Source: Funneliformis mosseae
Taxonomy: Eukaryota > Glomeromycota > Glomeromycetes > Glomerales > Glomeraceae
Direction: 5' to 3'
DNA: 51,347 nucleotides
NCBI GenBank assembly: GCA_910592005.1
Contig: CAJVPP010000079.1
Span: 1-51,347 of the forward strand
Below are positions 8,990 through 20,829 of the stretch, piece by piece. A program made the translations under genes and the position numbers. The first letter of the stretch is position 1, and each line of letters starts with the position of its first letter. Under the pieces are notes generated by a model. It saw only the letters and a list, made by a program, of their open reading frames with translations, was not told where the DNA came from and did no database searches.

Positions 8990-11030
8990 TATACATTAAT
9001 TACATTATTAGGAATTCTTTGATATGATTTATATTTTTTTACAGTATATAATGCTTCTATGCCTGTTATTCCTTTTCTATATGCATTCATGAATCTTCAA
9101 GATCTGCGTGCGTAACCTCTAATTGTTTTTAAAGAAATTGAATTCAATGCTTCAGGAACTATTTTTTCTAATCCCTTAAAAGAATAATCACAATTATTAA
9201 GAGTATATCATTTAGTAGCACCCCAAAACATCTCAATAAAATTGAGCTCACAATGAAATTTTTGGATAAAAGATAACTTTATATCCACAATCTTCAATTA
9301 TTTTCCTAATTAATAGTCTTTGAGCTAAAAAATCTGGTTGAAGTAAAAGTATTCGAATTGCATAGCAATTATTTGCAATTGGTGAATGTTTTTTGCAATT
9401 AGAACAAATACGATTTACACCTCTTTCTGGCCATAATCCACATTCCTTCAAAACTAAATAAATTCCTTTAGGTCTTACATTTAAAAAATGCATTGATTGT
9501 ATTGATCCATCAGGCATTATCCCATTTTTAAATTTTCCTTTACCACCTGAATTAAGATTCATTTTTGATGCAATCAAAGCATCCTTTGTATATGCAGCAT
9601 GAGGTGTTACATTATCGAATGCAAATATACCAATATTATCAGGATGCAGTTTTTTAAAAATTGGAATTGCTTTTTCAGTAATCTAATTATAAGGTAATTT
9701 AAATTTAAATTATTATTATTTTTAAAATAATAAATAAAAAAAATATTTACCTGTTTAACTAAATCTTCAGTTTTTCACCATCCATCACGATTAACACCTA
9801 GTTTCATCATAACACATGCTTCATTTTGTTCAAATTTTAATTGACCATCAATTTCTGTTAAAAAATCACTAACATGTAAGCTTAAACCTGCACCTTTTTT
9901 ATGAAGAGGCTAATGTCCAACAGGTCCCCAAAATGTTTTTTTACCATCATTAGCATAAAATATTGATTTATCATAAGTTATTAAAATATGTTTTTTATCA
10001 CCTTCATTTAAAATAGGCTCTACTAATATCATAATATCATCATTTGATAGTTTTAGCATCCATTGTTCCAATTGTGCCATCTCAGCTAAAAATTCTTGTC
10101 GATATTTAAGCACATCAGATCGCTCATGACCATCATAATAAATATCTTTATTTACTATATGAAATGTCCATCCAAAATATTTTAACCATACTCGTGCAGT
10201 AGTATTTGAAATTGATTTTTTATTTTTAATTCCAACACTTGGAAAAACTTCTTGCTTAATATATGCTTTAAATTTATCTACAGTTACATCACAACCAACA
10301 CTCCAAAGATATTCAGTAATCATTTGATAAATATCTTCATCACCTAATAAACTTTTAATTTTTTGATGTTTACCATGCATTAATGTTGAAATTGAACGAT
10401 ACATAATAAAATTTTGTGCCCATGCTCTAATTAAATACGCTTGATATTCTCCTTTTCCAATACTAGTTGCAATAGTTTTACTTGCTTCCATACACTTATA
10501 ACTGGCTAACCTTAAGTTAATATATTGAAAAATATGCTGTAATCGATTCTTAACTTAAAAAATCAACAATTTGTCCTTAATTAATATATTTAATTCATCA
10601 AATGCTAAATTAAACTCTTCTCTTTCTATTACTTCTTCAAGATTGATTAAATCATCAACTATAGTATTAATTTGATCATTTGATGAATTATTAAAGTATT
10701 TGGTAATACTAGAGGAACCTTTACTTGTTAATTTTAAAGCTGCTTTTTTCGCCTTTGAGTTTTACCAGAGTTTTCATGATAAGTTAATGAGCGTGCACTA
10801 TTAAAAACAGCAGAATCTTTTGCATTTTGACATATAATATCAAATGCAGATAAAGTAATCTTATCTACAGTTTCTTCCAAATTATCATCATTCCAAATAC
10901 TATCTTTTTCCAAACTATCAGATAATTCATCATCTGATAATAATCTATCATTTTTAGCAGCCTGTAGTTTTAATCTTTTACTTTCTCATGCAGCTACTAG
11001 TTGCTTATTACAAGACTTAAGAGGAGGCAT
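8990..11030 (-). pseudogene. DDE transposase with one intron and a few lesions
   Basis: The frame starts near 11030 (MPPLKSCNKQLVAA, then a TGA where Trp fits) and passes through a one-base shift near 10758. A segment with GSSSITKYFN continues to a stop near 10556 and then into the long frame 9910-10491. That frame has WSVGCDVTV, TARVWLKYFGW and the first acidic residue in ITYDKSIFYANDGKKTFWGP. An intron (9683-9750, GTAAAT...TTAG) follows EDLVKQ. The next exon has IFAFDNVTPHAA (second Asp). An extra A in a run near 9255 shifts the frame just before CELNFIEMFWG, which holds the catalytic Glu. The family is common in Rhizophagus and basidiomycetes. The lesions make it inactive. Confidence 0.75.
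9683..9750 (-). other. Spliceosomal intron of the DDE transposase
   Basis: On the reverse strand the intron begins GTAAATATTT and ends CCTTATAATTAG. Removing these 68 bases joins GWWKTEDLVKQ to ITEKAIPIFKKLHPDN in one frame, as expected for this family. Confidence 0.75.
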
Positions 11031-11094
11031 CTTGCATAATTTTTTTTAACTAATGCTTTAGAAAAAATTCTTTTCTAAAAAAAAAATTTAAATT

Positions 11095-11310
11095 TTAAAT
11101 TTAAGAGGGGTTTTTTTTTTTTAAAAAAAAGAAAGATTCAGGTTTTTTTAAAAAAAAAGAAAGATTCGGGTTTTTTTAAAAAAAAAGAAAAATTCGGGAT
11201 TTATTTTTTTAAAATTTGGAAGTTTTTTAAAACTCATGAATTTTTATTATAAAAAAAAAAGTCAAAAAAAAAAGATTCGGGTCTTCATTTTTTTTAAAAA
11301 GAAAAAAAGA
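11095..11310. repeat. Short tandem repeats near the transposon end
   Basis: Several units of about 28-31 bp (AAAAAGAAAGATTCGGGTTTTTTT and variants) are repeated four to five times between the transposase start and the right terminal repeat. Each unit is nearly self-complementary at its poly-A and poly-T arms. Confidence 0.6.
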
Positions 11311-11767
11311 AAAATTTGAAGGCTTTTAAGTCGGTATAATACTTTTCTTCATTGCTGGTTCTTAAAAAAATTGAAAGAAAAAAAAAGACATTTAGGTACC
11401 GCTTATCTAACATAACAATTGTTCTATTTTAAGTCTTTATATCGATTGTTCCATTATATAATTGTTTCATTTTAAGACCATTCCCAATTTTGACAGATTT
11501 TTTTGATCCAAATTAGGTAATTTCAGTAATTCCGGCCAACTTTATAATGGCTAAATTCGTATCATTTTTAATAAAATATCCCGATTTTAATTTTATACAT
11601 CTAATGTTACAATTTATTTAACAAGAAAAGGGCTCTGTTATGTGAAAAGCAATGATCTAATCTATCATTTAACAGAGAGTTTATTTAAAATGGTCTATTA
11701 ATTGGTCACTACTATTTTTTTGAAGATATGTAACCAAAAGTGATGGCTTTAGACCATTCACACCATA

Positions 11768-13118
11768 TTAATTATATCATTTTTTTTAATTGTGATATCT
11801 ATTTTTAATAATATAAGTATTAGTTATATAATCTATAATATAAAAAATCTATATCAATTAATAACATTTAGATTACTTGTATAAAAAGTTTTAAATTGTA
11901 TAATCTTATGAGTTTGTCATTTTAGATTGATAACGAATTATTTAATTAATATTTTATTTTGTGTTATATTAGATATTTCTCTTCATAATAAGATCATGAA
12001 TGAAGATTTCTTGATAACAAATAATTCTTTTTCACATTAACTAAAAAATGGTAAATTTATATTTATTCTTAAAATTAAAATAATTAAGTTAATTTATTAT
12101 AGATAACTAAAATTAGTTAGTGCAAATAATACTTTAATTAATAACAAGTTATATATCTATTATTATATTTAAAATACAATTAAAATTTATTTTAATATTA
12201 TATAGATCATCTCATTTTTTAACAATATAATTGAATTTCTTTGATTTTTATAATTATTGAAAAATTTTCAATTATTTACTTAATTTTCCAATTTTTAGTT
12301 TTTTTTAATTTTTTTTAATATCAAAAAAATATAAAAAAAATGCAGGTTAAATAGAAATTTATTAATAATTCAGTAAGTTATAAGATTTTGTAAAGATGTC
12401 AATAAATTTTTACTATTAATTCTATAAAAAATAAATCTCTTTAGTTTGTATGATTTATAAATTAATAATTATATATTAATAGGTAAAAAATGTATTTTTA
12501 AAAAGAAAATATGTATATAATTATAAATTAATTAGTTTATTATATATAATTATACATTTTATCTTTTACCTATTAAATAAATATTTTTAAATTAATAAAA
12601 AAAAAATTTTAAATACTTTATTACATAATTTAATTACTAATGATTTATTTTTATAACTTAATACAATATAATAAATATTAACTAATTATTATATAAAGAT
12701 ATAAATTAGAAAGTATTTTAAATTTATTAAGAAGTTTTTAAAATAATTTAATATTAAAATTAAATTTTAATAATTTTTAAATTTTCTTAAAATTTATATA
12801 CTATATATATAAACTAATAAATTATTTTAATATTAAAAATTGTAAAAATTAAAATAATTATTATAATAAATTTTATAATATTATATTATAATTAAGGTAA
12901 ATTTTAATAATATTAATCAAAGATTATAATAAAATTATTCAATATAAAAATTTTAGCTATAAATAACTTTAGATTTTTATTAAATAATTAAAAAATAAAA
13001 ATTAATATAATATCATATTTATTTATAAAATAAATTAAAAAGTTTTTAAAAAAATATTAATTTATTATATAAGTAAATTAAAAGTGAATTTATAATAAAT
13101 AATAAACAAATTTACTTA
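11768..13118. other. Extremely AT-rich stretch without a gene
   Basis: The sequence is almost entirely A and T, with no open frame of note and no conserved words I can recognise. It resembles deeply decayed repeat DNA. The 5' LTR expected for the left Gypsy element was looked for here and not seen. Confidence 0.5.
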
Positions 13119-13120
13119 TA

Positions 13121-13292
13121 CAGTCAACTCTTATTATAACGAACTCTATATACTAGACCTTAATTTCGCTATAAGGCTATAGTAAAGATTTTAAGAGATT
13201 TGATTGGCTAATTCACTATAACAAGAGTATTTTTATTATATTTGTTCAAAAAATTCATTATATTAAGAGTTCTCTATATTAAGAGTTGACTG
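13121..13292. mobile_element. Pogo/Tigger-type MITE, 172 bp
   Basis: Inverted ends CAGTCAACTCTTATTATAACG (left) and CAGTCAACTCTTAATATAGAG (right, inverted) are flanked by TA at 13119-13120 and 13293-13294. The CAGT start and the internal ATAACGAACTC motif are characteristic of pogo/Tigger-derived MITEs. It has no coding capacity. Confidence 0.8.
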
Positions 13293-14848
13293 TATATAAA
13301 TATATCAAATCTGATATCTATAATTTACAAGTCAATTCAGATCTAACTAAATGTTATATACTTATTCTTTACAAATTTACTATCCTTAAAATTTAACATT
13401 ATCTATCTAAAAACAAGTAGCATTATAAAAATTAATTTTTTTAAAAATGATTAAAATCACCTATTTATACTAATTATTCAAGAAATAGTATCCTATTTTT
13501 ATAAATTAACCTTCAAACTATTAGTAAATATAAAGAAATATATTATCAAAGGACAAATAGACTCAGAAATAGTATATTTTTTGCTTAAATATGATTATTC
13601 AGATCATCCTATCCACAAATCAGATTTGTATAATGCAGTATACTTATTTTATCAAAAAAATAACCTAGAAGATACTGATGCATCTAAAATAATTTAATAA
13701 CTATTAGAGTAGAAAGATTTTGATTCACTTTAAGTAGTAAAGCTTCAATTGGATTCTGTTTTAAGAAAATTAGTATTTCTATTGTAAATGTTTTTTATGC
13801 AAAAGAGATCTGTATACTAAGTATAATGATATTATGATTTTTAACATAATATATAATACTAATTATTTTTAGATAATACTTTATATTATAATTGTAATAG
13901 ATAATAATTTTAAAATAAGAATTATTGTATGCACAGTTATTGAGAATAAAATTCTCAATATGTATCTGTAGATTCTTAATAATATTCTTTACTGAAAAAG
14001 GTATTTTACCTAAAGTTATCTATACTGATTCTGATTTACAATGATTAGATTAATTAATAATATCTTTTCTAATACCTATTATTTATTATAAATATTCTAT
14101 ATTGATCTAAATATCAGAAAAGAGTTGAAGGGAAATTAGGTAACCAGTTCAAAAAATTTTGTCATAAGTTTTATGTCTGTTAAAATTCACTTTACGAAAA
14201 GTTATTTGAATGCTGATAGAGTCAGCTAATAGAATAATATCTAGCTGTGAAAAAATATTTGTTAGAGACTCTTTATTCTAATATAGAAGCATAATTTAAG
14301 CTATAAATATATAAACAATTTATCGCTAAAGTTTAAAGTATACAGAGAATAGAATCGATCAATAAGTATATTTATTATAAAGTTAATTAAGTTACTTCAC
14401 TATACAATTTATTATTTAGTATTAACGATCATGTCAAGAATAAAAAACATCTTGAAAAATTTGAAATTAAATGAAATGCCTTAACTACAATTAATATGTT
14501 AATATTGAATACAAGATTTTATGGTAAATTTAATACCATTATTAAGAACTTTTAACACTTATAATTCTTAAAAAGCAATGATCACAAATGAATCAGTCAG
14601 TATATTATAATATCTATTAGATTATGAATGGTAACAGTTAAGAGGTAAGTAAATTAATGTTAGGCTAAAGTTGATTAATTATTTGCTTAAAATTGATTCA
14701 TTATATAATCTTATATTTAGATAGAAACTGATAATGAAGAAATAAATATTAAAATTAAGGAATAGAAATAGAATATGCAGCAGATTCATTTTTATTCATT
14801 AATTAGAATTATACTATTAGAATTAATTATAAAAATGTGAAATGTTAG

Positions 14849-15595
14849 TAAAGCTCTGAATAGTTCAGTTCAGTCTAGATTAGATACTAATTTGTATTTG
14901 AACTGAAAATTTCAGTTCAGTTCAATTTAGATTATTAATCTTAAAAATACCAATCTGAATCTGAACTGAACTGCAGACTAGTAAAAATCTGAACTGAATC
15001 AGAATTTTCAGATTAATTCAAAATTACAGTTTGATTATATAAGAAATCTGCAATTTATATGCAAAACTTTAGGAAAATCACAAAAAATCATGAATTTCTT
15101 TTCGAGATTCACAAAAATTTGTGAAATTTGATAAGTAATCACAAAAATCTATGATTCTCTAAGATTTTTGCATTTTTTTGCAAAATGCAATTTTTTGCGA
15201 CTCTTCAAGAATTTTACGATATATTTTGTGAAATACTAAGAGAAATCACAAAAATTGTGATTCTCCAAAGGTTTTGCAATTTTTTGTAAAATTCAAAAAA
15301 AAATCGCAAAAAATTGTGATTCTTTAAGAGTTTCGCTAAATTTTTGCGATCCTTTTAAAGAATTCACAAATTTTGTGATTCTCCAAGAGTTTCACATATA
15401 ATCAAACTGAACTTTCAGATTAATCTGAAATTATCAGTTCAGTTCAGATTTTTTCAGTTTAGATTAGAATTATAATCTGAAAAAAATCTGAATTGTACTG
15501 AAAATTTTCAGATCAATTTTTATGCAATCTGAAACTGATTTAAACTGAACTGATCTAAAAAATCTTTAGATTAATTCAAACCATTCAGAGCTTTA
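14849..15595. mobile_element. MITE, hAT-like, second copy, inside the MULE relic
   Basis: Terminal inverted repeats TAAAGCTCTGAATAGTT (left) and TAAAGCTCTGAATGGTT (right, inverted) are flanked by a perfect 8-bp duplication AATGTTAG at 14841-14848 and 15596-15603. The subterminal GTTCAGTTCAG and CTGAACTGAACT motifs match the 1606-2555 copy. The interior (about 15060-15400) is a different array built from CACAAAAATTGTGATTCTC-like palindromic units. It has no coding capacity. Confidence 0.85.
15060..15400. repeat. Palindromic minisatellite inside the second MITE
   Basis: Units of roughly 55-60 bp repeat the words CACAAAAATTGTGA, TTCTCCAAGAGTTT and TTTTGCAATTTTTTGCAAAA with substitutions. Each unit contains a near-perfect inverted repeat. 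The sequence is unrelated to the array in the sister MITE although the element ends match. Confidence 0.65.
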
Positions 15596-16667
15596 AATGT
15601 TAGAGCAACTGATACTCAAAAAATAGGTTATTATGTGATTTTATTTGATAAAAAATGTATTTATGTTCTTATCTTCTCTTGATCAATAAAAAATTGATAT
15701 ACTGATACTATTTTTGCATTGATACTTATTCTTAGCATATAAGATTTGTATAAATATAATTCTGAATTAGTGATACCTAGTTACTAATATTTAAACTAGA
15801 AATCTCTTAAAACATTATCCTTTTATCTTAGTATATAGTATAACATAAGCAAATATAGTTTTATAAATAGAATAAGACATCAATTTTCAATATTTTTTCT
15901 CATTTCATGTTAATTTACCTAAATCTCAATCTGCTGCAAAATTAAATAAAACTATATATGTAGAGTTATTTAGATTATCAGTAAAGGACTTAATTGTTTG
16001 CTAAAAGCTGATAAGTAATATGAGTTAATAAAACTATTAAAGATCTTTATTTATAATATGTAAAGTGAAAATATTTAAAAGTATATCATTAATAATCTAG
16101 CTGTAGTAAAGTGTAAAGAATAACCTTTAAAATGACTTAAATTAAATATAAAAACAAGTCAAGAAAAAAGGATGTTAAAAGATAGTATGTGGATTAATAA
16201 AATAGATGATAATATTGCTATAGAAAAAGACAACATGAAGGGTAAAAAATATTTAAAGTGTAAATAGCATAGATATTATATAAAAATATGTTAAAACATT
16301 TAATACTTTATAGTATATATAATATATACTGTATTATATTATATTATATATATGCATTTATATAGTATTACATTTAAATAAAATATACAAAGTGTTCAAA
16401 TTTTATTTATTTAGTTCAATTTTTATCACAGTCATATGATATTATATGACCTGAATTCAGATACCTCATTATAAATAGAAATTAACTATTTATAATATAA
16501 TTTAGATAATGTTAATATTTTAAAATACTTATGTTAAATTATATTATGAATCTTTAATATAAGTAAGTATATTATTAAAATTATAAAAATATTATCAAGT
16601 AATTATGCTAAATACTATACTAAATCAATACATATTAATTTAATATTTTTAGATTATTATAGATATA

Positions 16668-17975
16668 CAGTCCCTGACGAAAAAAATGGTGGTTTAAATA
16701 CCACATCTATTTTAAGCCAAAATGTAATCATGTTTCTGATATGAGCTATTGTTTATATGACCAAATTGGACGCTGAAATCATAATATAAAAGGTAAGTTA
16801 AAAATAATAAGGTTTGTTTTTGTTTTTGTTGTGATTTCTTAACTAAAAAAATGCTAAGCTCTCTTGAAATTCAACGAAACTCCGTTAAGAGACTCTGGGA
16901 CCAAAACGTGCGTAATGCAAAGGAAATTTATGAACAATTGTGTATTCCTTTGCGTATATGTGAATGATATGTCAGTTTACTACGTAAAACTGCCAATATT
17001 ACTATTGGTCATTCTTCTGGCAGCCCAAGAAAATTGTCTGTGAACTAACGCTGCCATATCGGAAAAATTCTAAAACACAACCATTTTACTACTGCAGGTG
17101 AACTTAAGGCCAAAATAAAAGAAAAAGATCCTAAACTTGAGGTTAGCGAACGTATAGTACGTCGTGAACTTAAAAACCTTGGATATGTTTCTGTTATGCC
17201 AAGAAAGTTCCTTTCTTGACTCAGAAAGTGAAGGAATTAGATTGTTCTGATCATATGAATATTATCGTTACAACTGGAAGAAAGTCATTTTTTTTGATGA
17301 AAAAACACTCCAAATGTTTAGAAATACCATTCGTGTATAGTCATATGATGCACAACTAGTTTTTCTTATGGTAAAGTATCTATTCAAGGTTCATGTTTGG
17401 GCAGCGATTAGTGTCAAAGGAAAAGTTAGCATTCATTTGTTTACTGAAAATTTGGATCGTTATTTGTACTGAAACATCCTAGGTGATCATTTGTACAATA
17501 TTGCAATAACATTAATCAATCGTAACTGGGTCTTCTAATAAGACAATGATCCAAAACACGCCTCACGAGATGTTCAGAGTGACTTGAAAAACATCTTTTA
17601 GGAAGAGTTCTTTCTTGGCCTTTGTACAGCCCAGACTTGAATCCTATCGAAAATGTATGGGCTGTATTAAAGGGAAAAATGGAGGAAAGGATTAAGAATA
17701 TGGTAGCAAAAAAAAATTACCTGTGATGTTTTCCTTAATACAATTCGGCAGGAATAGTACGAACTCAATGATGGTGTATTACTTCAGTGCATTAATGGCA
17801 TGCTGAACTGGATTCAAGCATGTATCAATGCAGAAGGAGGGCACACAAAATATTAATTAATTATTAAAAAATGTTCCGTTAGTATTATTCTTTTAAATAA
17901 AAAAAAATTAATATTAAAAAAAAGTTTATAAATACCATCGAAAACTGTCTCCGTCATTCTTTTCGCCTGGGACTG
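16668..17975 (+). mobile_element. Tc1-like transposon with TIRs and TA duplication
   Basis: Ends CAGTCCCTGACGAAAAAAAT (left) and CAGTCCCAGGCGAAAAGAAT (right, inverted) are flanked by TA at 16666-16667 and 17976-17977. The 1308-bp body holds one decayed forward-strand transposase. End sequence, size and TA target are typical of Tc1 elements. Confidence 0.85.
16850..17860 (+). pseudogene. Tc1 transposase relic
   Basis: The relic starts MLSSLEIQRNSVKRLWDQNV at 16850 and continues through a helix-turn-helix region (NHFTTAGELKAKIKEKDPKL). It then shows the first catalytic Asp in KKVIFFDEKTLQMF, the second in DNDPKHASRDVQ, and the Glu in SPDLNPIENVWAVLKGKMEE, as expected of a DD34E Tc1 enzyme of about 340 residues. 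It is broken by several stops and at least three frameshifts, so no long open frame survives. Confidence 0.8.
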
Positions 17976-17977
17976 TA

Positions 17978-18465
17978 GTCAGCTTTCTCTATAATTATAC
18001 ATTTCAAGATTACCTAATATTGTAATTGTATAGAAATATATTTATACAAAAATCAGATTTTATAATTATATAATAAACTACTAATTAGCTTAATATAATT
18101 ATATTAATATTTTTTAGATTCTTTTCAGTTTTAAAAATTAGATGATTATTTTATTTTTTCTTTTATTTTTCTTTTATTCCTTTAAAATTTTTAATTTTCT
18201 AATATCTCTCCTTTTCTTTTAAATATAAGATTAGAATAAGTTAGATTAATTCAAGTAGAATTATTAACATCTTTAGTATTATGTGAAATTTAAAATTTTT
18301 TAATAAAGTTTACTTAAAATAAATAATTTTACATAATTTATTATAATCATTGAATATTATTAACTAATTTGTTACATGATAATATGGTTATAAAAAGAGA
18401 TTACTTATATTAATTAATATATATCAGCTTAATAATTAATTTAAAAGTGATTATAATTAATATAT
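17978..18465. other. AT-rich sequence without a gene
   Basis: No open frame, repeat or element end is evident. It lies between the Tc1 relic and the right arm of the long-range inverted repeat. Confidence 0.4.
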
Positions 18466-18469
18466 AATT

Positions 18470-18555
18470 ACTTTACTAAAACATGTAAAATCAGAGCTAG
18501 GTAGCAGCTATACAGCCACTGCATATATTATAAAAAGTAATAGGTGTATGTTTAC
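18470..18555. repeat. Right arm of an 18-kb-spaced inverted repeat
   Basis: The reverse complement of this segment shares CTACCTAGCTCTGATTT, TAGTAAAGTA and ACTTTTTATAATATATG with positions about 480-575, at roughly 80 percent identity by eye. It marks the transition from very AT-rich repeat DNA to the more balanced sequence to the right. Confidence 0.5.
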
Positions 18556-19493
18556 TTTTTTTCTCCTTTTATTTCTTTTAGTTATTTCTTATTGGGGTTC
18601 CATGAACATTTTTGTTGATTAAATAATTGGCATTAATAAAAATAAAAAAAGAAATAACCGGTCTCTTGTATCATATTTTAATAACAATTTGTAGGCAGAA
18701 GATTTTTAATTTAGAGAATATTGAAGTAATTATGACGCCGAATTGATTTAATAAGCGTAAATTAATCAGTGTTGCCTCACCGTCGGCGCTCTACACTTTC
18801 GCAATTCCAAATTTAATTAAACTCAATAAATGCTAATGAATTAAAACTACTCAAAATATAATCGGAATAAAAATAATAAACAAAATAACGAGATTACGAA
18901 GTTAAACGTTCTAATAGAAAAGTTATGAAGTTAAATAACGAAGACGATTATATCGCAAGAGAAAAGAGAAAGGATATGAAGGAAAGAGAACTGGATTAAT
19001 TATACATGCCACTCACTCTTCTTTTAAGAATCTCAAATCTCAGCATATTTTCCTAACGACATTGTTACCATAACGATATGTTATCCTCACGAACTATTCT
19101 AGCCAGACAGATTAGCGATATAATTTAGGAGCGAAAATCTTGTTTCTTTGATCTCTATCATAATAAAAATATAATTTAATCATTATCCAAATTTTCACCT
19201 CACGTGACTTCGTAAAATTTGTCACTCGAATCACCCTCCACTTTTCATTTTTTACCAAGTATTCTACAATTTTTTTGGTGTGCAAAACCTTACTTGTCAC
19301 ATATTATTTGTCGTATATTTCAAGTCTTTTTTTATTTTTAAATTTTCCTAATTTTTTAAATTTCTTTTTGTAAATAAAATATAAGGTTAGTTAAAAATTT
19401 TTATTGAATTTTTTAAAAATAATGAAAAATAATTTTTAATGACGAAGAGTTAATTTTTATATTTTCAAGATCAAAATAAAAAAAATAATATAT
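18556..19493. other. Intergenic sequence without a supported gene
   Basis: Base composition becomes less extreme here. A reverse-strand frame at 19112-19300 has no recognisable domain and no paired exon, so I do not call it. No element ends are seen. Confidence 0.4.
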
Positions 19494-19502
19494 TTAATAA
19501 TA

Positions 19503-19773
19503 GAAAATTTCTAAGTTTACACGGGGTTTATTGTACCCGTATCATGTGACATATACTTGTCACCGGCGTCAAACCCCTCCGTCTTTAGTTTTTACTATTT
19601 ATTTCAGGAACTTGGAAATTTTTCGGTGAAAAATTCTTATTCATCATACATTAACCGTCACATTGACGTCATGCAGGTAATTTCTTAATTTCTTCATATT
19701 GTTAAAAGTAATGTTAATGCCGGCCATATCACATGACCGTGTACAATACACCCGTATACAAATAGAAATTGCC
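19503..19773. mobile_element. MULE-type MITE, 271 bp, with 9-bp target duplication
   Basis: A perfect 9-bp duplication TTAATAATA flanks the element at 19494-19502 and 19774-19782. Ends GAAAATTTCTAAGTTTACAC and, inverted, GGCAATTTCTATTTGTATAC continue into a shared CGGG, GTATTGTAC and CATGTGA region, giving arms of about 55 bp with interruptions. Nine-base duplications with long terminal repeats are typical of Mutator-like elements. There is no coding capacity. Confidence 0.8.
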
Positions 19774-19782
19774 TTAATAATA

Positions 19783-20825
19783 AATGCAAAGAAAAAAGTT
19801 CATGACTATTTTAAATACTTACACATTTAATTTCGATTTAATGTTTAGCTTGCGAATCCAATCATACATCATTTTAATTATGTTATTTTTATATTCATTG
19901 ATTAAATTTAAACTATGAATAAGGTAAAATAGTTAGGTTAACTTTTTTTGATAACGGCCAATCATTTATCAGATTATTAAATATATAAAATTAAAAATCA
20001 ATTTTCTTTTTTTTATAAATCATTAAAATTTAACCTCTTCACTGAATTGGTATTGTAAATTGACCTATATGATTCTTCCAATCCAAAGAGATTAAAGACG
20101 AACCTATGGTAAGGGAAAAGAAAATAAATGAATAATAAATAGAATTAATTATAAAAATGATCACTAATAACAAAAATGAGAGATCAAAAGAAAAACACCT
20201 TTAAGAATTACCTAATCAATGGGAATAGTCGATTTCTATTAATAAATAAAATTTACTTTAATTACCGGTCTATTACACAAATACAAGGAACGTAAAAGAA
20301 TTATTATCAATTAACGTTTCTTTTTAGATATCCGTTTATTTAATATTCATCAATTTGAAAGATATTCATGATTTTTAAAAGCATTTTGAAAAGAAAGAAC
20401 TTTTTTAAATAATGCTTCAAAGTGATATGTGTATTTGCAGAATTCGCATGCGTTGCCTGGCGAATTATTTAATTGACAAGGTTATTTAATAAAGTTCTAA
20501 AGGATTAATTTAAAAATTTTGAGAACAAAATAAATAATTTGAAAGAATTTAACTTTACAAGATTTGTGGCGTCGAATCATATATTTAGAAGAAACTTCGG
20601 ATGAACGGAACGTTTATATCAAATGTCGTAACACATCAATTATTTAGTTTTTAGTGTACCAATCATCAGGTCCAAAATGGGTGATCAATAAATATTTTTA
20701 TACAACCTTTTATTATCATGGAATTTTTTTCTTAACCATATCATTAGTAACTAGAAATAAAAACTTTTTGTTAAAATATGACAACAAAGTTTGATTTAAC
20801 CGCTTATGTTAATTGTTAAAAAGCA
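19783..20825. other. Intergenic sequence without a supported gene
   Basis: I see no open frame or recognisable domain. The upstream lobe of the kinase relic that begins further right may extend into the end of this stretch but cannot be read. Confidence 0.3.
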
Positions 20826-20829
20826 ATAT

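Larger units (their letters stand above)
8825..11765 (-). mobile_element. DDE transposon with TIRs and TA target duplication
   Basis: Terminal inverted repeats TGATGCGAATGGTCTAAAGC (left) and TGGTGTGAATGGTCTAAAGC (right, inverted) bound 2941 bp, flanked by TA at 8823-8824 and 11766-11767. The single gene inside is a reverse-strand DDE transposase. A TA duplication with D, D and E residues places it with the IS630/Tc1/mariner group. Its insertion cuts the 5' side of the Gypsy element, so it is younger than that element. Confidence 0.8.
13540..16295 (+). pseudogene. MULE-type transposase relic, interrupted by a MITE
   Basis: Fragments in all three forward frames read as a Mutator-like (FAR1-type) transposase. 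They include KYIIKGQIDSEIVYFLLKYD and NNLEDTDASKII near 13540-13700, KRVEGKLGNQFKKFCHKFYV near 14115, and RIESINKYIYYKVN-stop-VTSLYNLLFSINDHVKN near 14345-14445. After the MITE come ATDTQKIGYYVILFDKKC near 15605-15660 (the region before a SWIM zinc finger) and a decayed CCHC knuckle, GKKYLKCK-stop-HRYYIKIC, near 16240-16290. Stops are numerous and composition is very AT-rich. Domain order fits a full-length ancestor. No terminal repeats were found. Confidence 0.65.

Noticed and set aside
11768..14840. 5' LTR of the left Gypsy element
   Set aside because: No stretch resembling 812-1520 could be seen beyond the DDE transposon, so the 5' end is taken as lost.
19112..19300. Reverse-strand 62-codon frame
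   Set aside because: No domain, no splice partner and unremarkable codon content; likely chance.
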